Shown here in pieces: positions 5,720 to 9,288 of a DNA stretch of 9,288 nt (position 1 is its first letter; every line of letters starts with the position of its first letter). The position numbers and the translations under genes were made by a program. Below the pieces are notes generated by a model that was given only the letters and a program-made list of their open reading frames with translations, was not told where the DNA came from and did no database searches. The stretch spans positions 1 through 9,288 of the forward strand of contig JACZYS010000092.1 of assembly GCA_022570975.1 (NCBI GenBank). The letters are read 5' to 3'. This stretch comes from Candidatus Zixiibacteriota bacterium (lineage in GTDB: Bacteria; Zixibacteria; MSB-5A5; GN15; FEB-12).

Positions 5720-6232
5720 TTATTCAAACTCCAGGAGTTTATCCCCTTTGTCAACTGACTTGCCCGATTCTACTGCAATTGATTTAATGGTGGCATCGCT
5801 TGGTGCTTTGATGACATTTTCCATTTTCATGGCTTCAATAATTAAAAGCGGATCCCCTTTTTTGACAATGTCACCTGCTTTTATTTTTAAGTCCAAAACC
5901 ATTCCGGGCATTGTTGCTTTGAGTTGTTTATCGATTGATGGTTTATTTGAGATGCCCATTGCTTTTTGAAGCTGGGCCAGTTTGTAATCTTCAACAGTTC
6001 CGTTGATTTCATGACCTGACAGAAATAGATTACTTTTTGAGTTGTATCCGTTACTGCGAATTTCGACTTCGTTGGGTGCATTATCATAAAGCATCAAAAA
6101 GCGGTTGATACCAAGCTGGCTGGAGATGACCGTATGATTGCTGCCATTGACGGTGACCTCAAAGATACCGTTTTCTTCATTGAGCCATACGTCAAACTCT
6201 TTGTCTTCTATGGTAACTAAAAATCTTGGCAT
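5720..6232 (-). CDS. Biotin carboxyl carrier protein of an acyl-CoA carboxylase
   Basis: A 170-residue cytosolic protein ending in a biotinyl domain (about 104-170). The biotinylation motif EAMKMEN (133-139) places biotin on Lys136, in the usual hairpin between two beta-sheet halves. The domain opens with KATMPGMV (105-112), as in carrier domains of propionyl-CoA, methylmalonyl-CoA and oxaloacetate (de)carboxylases. Residues 1-100 form a separate N-terminal part with alternating strands and a mixed charged linker, probably used to bind partner subunits. I cannot name it further. The gene begins 4 bp after the biotin carboxylase stop and its own stop directly abuts the mutase start, so the three are one translation unit. 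The carboxyl group would go from biotin to propionyl-CoA by a carboxyltransferase not encoded here. The choice of propionyl-CoA rests on the neighbours, not on this protein. Confidence 0.92.
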   Translation of the reverse strand: MPRFLVTIEDKEFDVWLNEENGIFEVTVNGSNHTVISSQLGINRFLMLYDNAPNEVEIRSNGYNSKSNLFLSGHEINGTVEDYKLAQLQKAMGISNKPSIDKQLKATMPGMVLDLKIKAGDIVKKGDPLLIIEAMKMENVIKAPSDATIKSIAVESGKSVDKGDKLLEFE

Positions 6233-6236
6233 AAGA

Positions 6237-7775
6237 TTAACGGTCTCTTGTTTGGTTAAGACGATTCATTCTGTAAGCTATCTGCCAGTTGCGCTGTTTT
6301 GATATGGAATTATTTTTTTCAGGTATTCTTGTTTTTTGTCTATTAAGATAAAAGTTTATGGCCATGGCAACAGCAGCTTTTTCTGCAAGGGGTATGGTTA
6401 GGGGAGAGAAGTTATTGTCAGGGTATTCTGAAGAAAGAAAATCTGTAGAGAGTTCAGCGCTGGCAAATTTGTCGTTCTCCAAAATAGAGCGGTGAAAACC
6501 TATGGTTGTTGTAACTCCGGATATTCTAAATTCTTCCAGAGCTCTTTTTGATCTTGAGATTGCTTCCTCTCTGGTTTTTCCCCAGACAATCACTTTGGCG
6601 ATTAAAGAGTCATAATAAACGGGGATTTCTGAGAAAATCAAGACTCCGGAATCAATTCTTACGCCGGGTCCCGACGGCGGACGATAGTTTTTCAATTTAC
6701 CGATTGAAGGAATAAAATTATTCTCCGGGTCTTCGGCGCAGATTCTAAATTCAATAGCGTGACCATTGAATTCAATGTCGCTTTGCTTAAACGACAATTT
6801 ATTCCCCTGAGCAATATTTATCTGTTCTTTCACCAAATCCAGACCGGTGACCATCTCGGTTACCGGATGCTCCACCTGAAGACGGGTGTTGACTTCCAGA
6901 AAATAAAAATCACCGTTTTGATTGACAATAAACTCAACCGTTCCTGCCCCGGTGTAGTTGGCTTGCCTGGCTATTTTTATGGCCGCATCTGTCATTTTGG
7001 CGCGAAGAATGTCATCAACAAACGTCGACGGGGTTTCTTCAATAAGTTTCTGATGCCGCCTCTGGATTGAACATTCCCTTTCTCCCAGATGAACTACATT
7101 GCCGTGGGAGTCAGCCAGTATTTGAATTTCAATATGGCGCGGTTTTTCAATATATTTTTCCAGATAGATACGCTCATCCCCAAAAGCTGTTTTTGCTTCA
7201 CTTGAGGCGCGGGCGATTGCCTCCTTTAGTTCGCTCGAAGAATTTACGACCCTCATCCCTTTGCCTCCGCCTCCGGCGATTGCTTTTATTAAAACAGGGT
7301 AACCAATTTCATCTGATGACTTGCTGATAAAGTTTGCATCTTTATTTTCAATTTCAAGTCCGGGTATTACCGGAAGGGATGCCTCGGTTGCTGTCTGCCT
7401 TGCCCGGATTTTATCACCCAAGAGCGAAATTGTTTCCGGAGTTGGTCCAATAAAAATAATATTATTCTCATGGCAGGTTCGGGCAAACTGCGCATTTTCG
7501 GCAAGGAAACCATAGCCGGGATGAATGGCATCGGCAGAGCTGGATTTTGCGACTTCAATAATTTTTTTTTGATTCAAATAACTTTCACTTGAGGGGGCGT
7601 TGCCAATAAGATAAGATTCATCGGCCAGTCTCACGTGGTGAGCTGTTTTGTCGGCCTCTGAAAAAACAGCAACCGACTTGATGCCCATTTCTTTACAGGT
7701 GCGGATAATACGAACCGCAATTTCGCACCGGTTTGCTATCAATGTCTTCTTAATTGGTTTTGCTTTGTTATCCAT
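6237..7775 (-). CDS. accC: Biotin carboxylase subunit of an acyl-CoA (propionyl-CoA) carboxylase
   Basis: A 512-residue ATP-grasp enzyme that carboxylates biotin on the carrier protein using bicarbonate and ATP. Visible blocks, numbered from ATG 7775, are LIANRCEIAVRI (12-23), HPGYGFLAEN (85-94), the glycine-rich ATP loop AIAGGGGKGMR (165-175), ERECSIQRRHQK (232-243), the metal and bicarbonate site EVNTRLQVEHPVTEM (294-308) and RICAEDP (344-350). The usual NRGEIA motif reads NRCEIA, with Cys17 for Gly. About 60 residues follow the standard C-terminal end (near 450), longer than E. coli AccC. An in-frame TTG at 7814 would add 13 residues, but homologues start near MDNKAKPIKKTLIANR, so I chose ATG. 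Neither start has a clear ribosome site. It leads the operon, and the preceding methyltransferase gene ends 35 bp upstream. No promoter was evident, so read-through from the R-M genes or an internal promoter is needed. Confidence 0.93.
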   Translation of the reverse strand: MDNKAKPIKKTLIANRCEIAVRIIRTCKEMGIKSVAVFSEADKTAHHVRLADESYLIGNAPSSESYLNQKKIIEVAKSSSADAIHPGYGFLAENAQFARTCHENNIIFIGPTPETISLLGDKIRARQTATEASLPVIPGLEIENKDANFISKSSDEIGYPVLIKAIAGGGGKGMRVVNSSSELKEAIARASSEAKTAFGDERIYLEKYIEKPRHIEIQILADSHGNVVHLGERECSIQRRHQKLIEETPSTFVDDILRAKMTDAAIKIARQANYTGAGTVEFIVNQNGDFYFLEVNTRLQVEHPVTEMVTGLDLVKEQINIAQGNKLSFKQSDIEFNGHAIEFRICAEDPENNFIPSIGKLKNYRPPSGPGVRIDSGVLIFSEIPVYYDSLIAKVIVWGKTREEAISRSKRALEEFRISGVTTTIGFHRSILENDKFASAELSTDFLSSEYPDNNFSPLTIPLAEKAAVAMAINFYLNRQKTRIPEKNNSISKQRNWQIAYRMNRLNQTRDR

Positions 7776-7810
7776 ATTAGATAATGTAGCTAAATCAAAT
7801 CTCTTAGGTC

Positions 7811-8752
7811 TCAAAAATTTAGAGACAAATTTCTTGCTAAGTATTGTTCGATTCTCTTGCTCGCAAGTTCAACATACTCTTTCTCAGAATCGTACCCGAC
7901 AAAATTTCTTTTAGTTTTTAAAGCTGCAAGTGCTGTTTGTCCGCTTCCCATAAATGGGTCTAAAACGACATCTCCTTTGAAAGAATATAATTGCATTAGT
8001 CTCATAGGAAGATCAATTGGGAAAGGAGCAGGGTGACCTATCTTTCTTGCAGAAACCGCATTAAAATTCCATATACTCTTAGTATATTCTAGGAATTCGT
8101 CGCGAGATATTGTATTAGTTTTATTCTCCTTTTTTCTTGAATAACTATCTTTGGAGAATATTAGAATATATTCATGTGTGTCCCTCAATGTAGGATTTGA
8201 AGCTGAGAGCCAACTCCCCCAAGCTGTAGATGGGCTTGAGCTAGACCCTTTGCACCAGATAATTTCTCCTCTCATCAAGTAACCGAGTTCTAACATGTCT
8301 TTTATTATATATGAATGCAAGGGAATATAAGGCTTTCTACCTAAGTTGGCTACATTTATGCAAATTCTTCCGCCCGGTGCTAATACTCTATATGACTCAT
8401 TCCAAATCCTTTTTAGGAATGACAAATACTCTTCAAGAGAGTAATCTTTGTCGTATTCTTTTCCGACGTTATATGGAGGAGAAGTAATTAGCAAATGAAT
8501 TGAATTATCTGTAAGCTCTTCCATGTTCTCAGAGGACTTACAGTATATTTTGTTCAAAACGGTTTTTGGCACCTCATTTTCAATTATGCATATCGAATTC
8601 TCTCCGTTCACAGCACTATAAAGATTAGATTTATAGAAGGGTCTAGAATCGTGACTAATCCTTCCACTTGTCCCAAACTTACTCGTTATTGTCCCCTTCT
8701 TAAAAGATTTCTGAGAGTTTTTCCTAGTACTTGTCTTGCTCAATTTTTCCAT
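7811..8752 (-). CDS. Type II DNA methyltransferase, beta class (N4-cytosine or N6-adenine)
   Basis: A 313-residue AdoMet-dependent DNA methyltransferase (N6_N4_Mtase, PF01555). The catalytic motif IV is TSPPYNVGKEYD (90-101), and the SPPY form favours N4-cytosine. Motif I is DPFMGSGQTA (265-274), C-terminal to motif IV, which defines the beta order with the target-recognition region between them (about 160-245). Other family blocks are VLAPGGRICINVANLGRKPY (123-142) and GHPAPFPIDLPMRL (239-252). Residues 1-30 are Lys/Ser/Thr-rich and probably disordered, giving motif IV an unusually distal position. The ATG at 8752, 2 nt after the endonuclease-candidate stop, is preferred over TTG 8770, which would overlap that gene. 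As partner of the endonuclease it would protect host DNA. The target cannot be read from sequence. The region is visibly more A+T-rich than the operon that follows, which fits acquired DNA. Confidence 0.9.
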   Translation of the reverse strand: MEKLSKTSTRKNSQKSFKKGTITSKFGTSGRISHDSRPFYKSNLYSAVNGENSICIIENEVPKTVLNKIYCKSSENMEELTDNSIHLLITSPPYNVGKEYDKDYSLEEYLSFLKRIWNESYRVLAPGGRICINVANLGRKPYIPLHSYIIKDMLELGYLMRGEIIWCKGSSSSPSTAWGSWLSASNPTLRDTHEYILIFSKDSYSRKKENKTNTISRDEFLEYTKSIWNFNAVSARKIGHPAPFPIDLPMRLMQLYSFKGDVVLDPFMGSGQTALAALKTKRNFVGYDSEKEYVELASKRIEQYLARNLSLNF

Positions 8753-8754
8753 CG

Positions 8755-9288
8755 CTATTTTTCTTTCCAATAATCAAGCCATCTTTGATAAGGATCATAA
8801 TCAATATTGCTCTTAGTCCAACAAATGTCTATCACTTTTGTTCTTTTGTCAATTGTCAACAATTCCATACCTTTTTTGCTTATTTCTATACCTCTTGGAT
8901 TAGTGCCTTGCTTAGGTAACTTTATGTAATTCTTTATTCCTAATTTCTCAACCACATCTTGTTGGACTTTTGCAGGTATGTAATAAAAACCACCATTGCT
9001 TCCCCAATTAATCCATACCAGAATCATTCCATATTTTGGCTGATAAGTATTTACGAATTCCTCTACCTTTTTCCAATCGACCGTCCAGATCAGTTTAACT
9101 CCCCCAATTGATGTACCAGAAATGGTCTTGATTGATAGTAATTCATCAAATACTTCAACATCTACTTCTTTTTCAGTTATAGAAAATTTGGTGTTAACAT
9201 TTACATCACCGAATTTATAAATAAACAATGAAATAACAATTGATTCCCTAACAGACCCGACCTGCATTCCGATTTTACCATCGCGCGA
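8755..9288 (-). CDS. Probable type II restriction endonuclease (5' end outside window)
   Basis: The frame is open to the right edge: seven codons (SRDGKIG) precede the first ATG at 9267, so the true start probably lies outside the window. About 177 residues are visible. Counting from that ATG, VDVEV followed by LLSIKT gives Asp36-x8-Ser45-x-Lys47. This is a plausible PD-(D/E)xK nuclease core, with Ser in place of the usual acid in the (D/E)xK half. Flanking strands (SIVISLFIY, GVKLIWTVDW, YGMILVWINWG) and the basic segment KNYIKLPKQGTNPRGIEISKKG fit a compact nuclease with a DNA-contact region. The stop lies 2 bp before a DNA methyltransferase on the same strand, the strongest argument for the role. 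No named family is certain; a relation to the ThaI group is a faint recollection only. If not a nuclease, it would be an accessory protein of the same system. Confidence 0.6.
   Translation of the reverse strand, partial: SRDGKIGMQVGSVRESIVISLFIYKFGDVNVNTKFSITEKEVDVEVFDELLSIKTISGTSIGGVKLIWTVDWKKVEEFVNTYQPKYGMILVWINWGSNGGFYYIPAKVQQDVVEKLGIKNYIKLPKQGTNPRGIEISKKGMELLTIDKRTKVIDICWTKSNIDYDPYQRWLDYWKEK

Noticed and set aside
5560..6087. Frames at 5560-5754 and 5887-6087 (minus) and 5634-5969 (plus)
   Set aside because: They overlap the carrier and mutase genes in other frames, whose motifs are unambiguous.
6759..7914. Several plus-strand frames (6759-7070, 7067-7327, 7321-7515, 7648-7914) opposite the biotin carboxylase
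   Set aside because: All mirror the coding of the ATP-grasp gene, and their translations show no motif; shadows.
8731..8919. Plus-strand frame across the endonuclease/methyltransferase boundary
   Set aside because: Hydrophobic only because it is the complement of A/T-rich coding sequence; no ribosome site.
1..9288. CRISPR arrays, tRNA or rRNA genes, transposases
   Set aside because: No spaced direct repeats, cloverleaf-type segments, rRNA-like blocks or transposase motifs were seen on reading either strand.

Overview
The window reads as bacterial chromosome, probably from a Gram-negative lineage that uses the methylmalonyl-CoA pathway. I base this on tightly packed operons, Shine-Dalgarno-like sites, an NtrC-style response-regulator N-terminus, a lipoprotein-like secreted product and a two-component (split) methylmalonyl-CoA mutase. 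I cannot place it taxonomically from sequence alone; an uncultivated lineage of the FCB type is a guess. By eye, the two ends (about 1-950 and 7810-9288) are richer in A+T than the metabolic core. That fits acquired DNA at both edges, but I have not computed composition.

Layout. Positions 1-1088 (minus) hold a gene cut by the left edge. Its first ~45 residues are the front half of a receiver domain, and the rest is an unrecognised protein. A 184-bp divergent intergenic region follows, with a good sigma70-type promoter inside an inverted repeat. Next are two plus-strand genes overlapping by one base (TAATG): a zinc-site methyltransferase-like member of the uroporphyrinogen decarboxylase superfamily and a GAF protein of the free-methionine-R-sulfoxide-reductase type. 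They end in a perfect 14-bp hairpin terminator. A 256-bp gap precedes a 52-residue two-helix membrane protein (2995-3153, plus).

From 7775 down to 3158 (minus) runs one compact operon: biotin carboxylase, biotin carrier protein, catalytic subunit of methylmalonyl-CoA mutase, a putative lipoprotein, and methylmalonyl-CoA epimerase. The gaps are 4, 0, overlapping and 5 bp. Together these would carboxylate propionyl-CoA, epimerise (S)- to (R)-methylmalonyl-CoA and isomerise it to succinyl-CoA, or run in reverse to make propionate. The carboxyltransferase subunit and the B12-binding mutase subunit are not in the window, so they must be encoded elsewhere.

Directly upstream on the same strand (8752-7811 and 9288-8755) is a probable type II restriction-modification pair: an endonuclease candidate, cut by the right edge, then a beta-class SPPY/DPFMGSG methyltransferase. 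The methyltransferase ends 35 bp before the chosen start of the biotin carboxylase, so the carboxylase operon has no obvious promoter of its own. The points most worth a second look are the half-receiver chimera at the left edge, the R-M pair placed head-on to the metabolic operon, and the unknown lipoprotein locked into the mutase-epimerase transcript.
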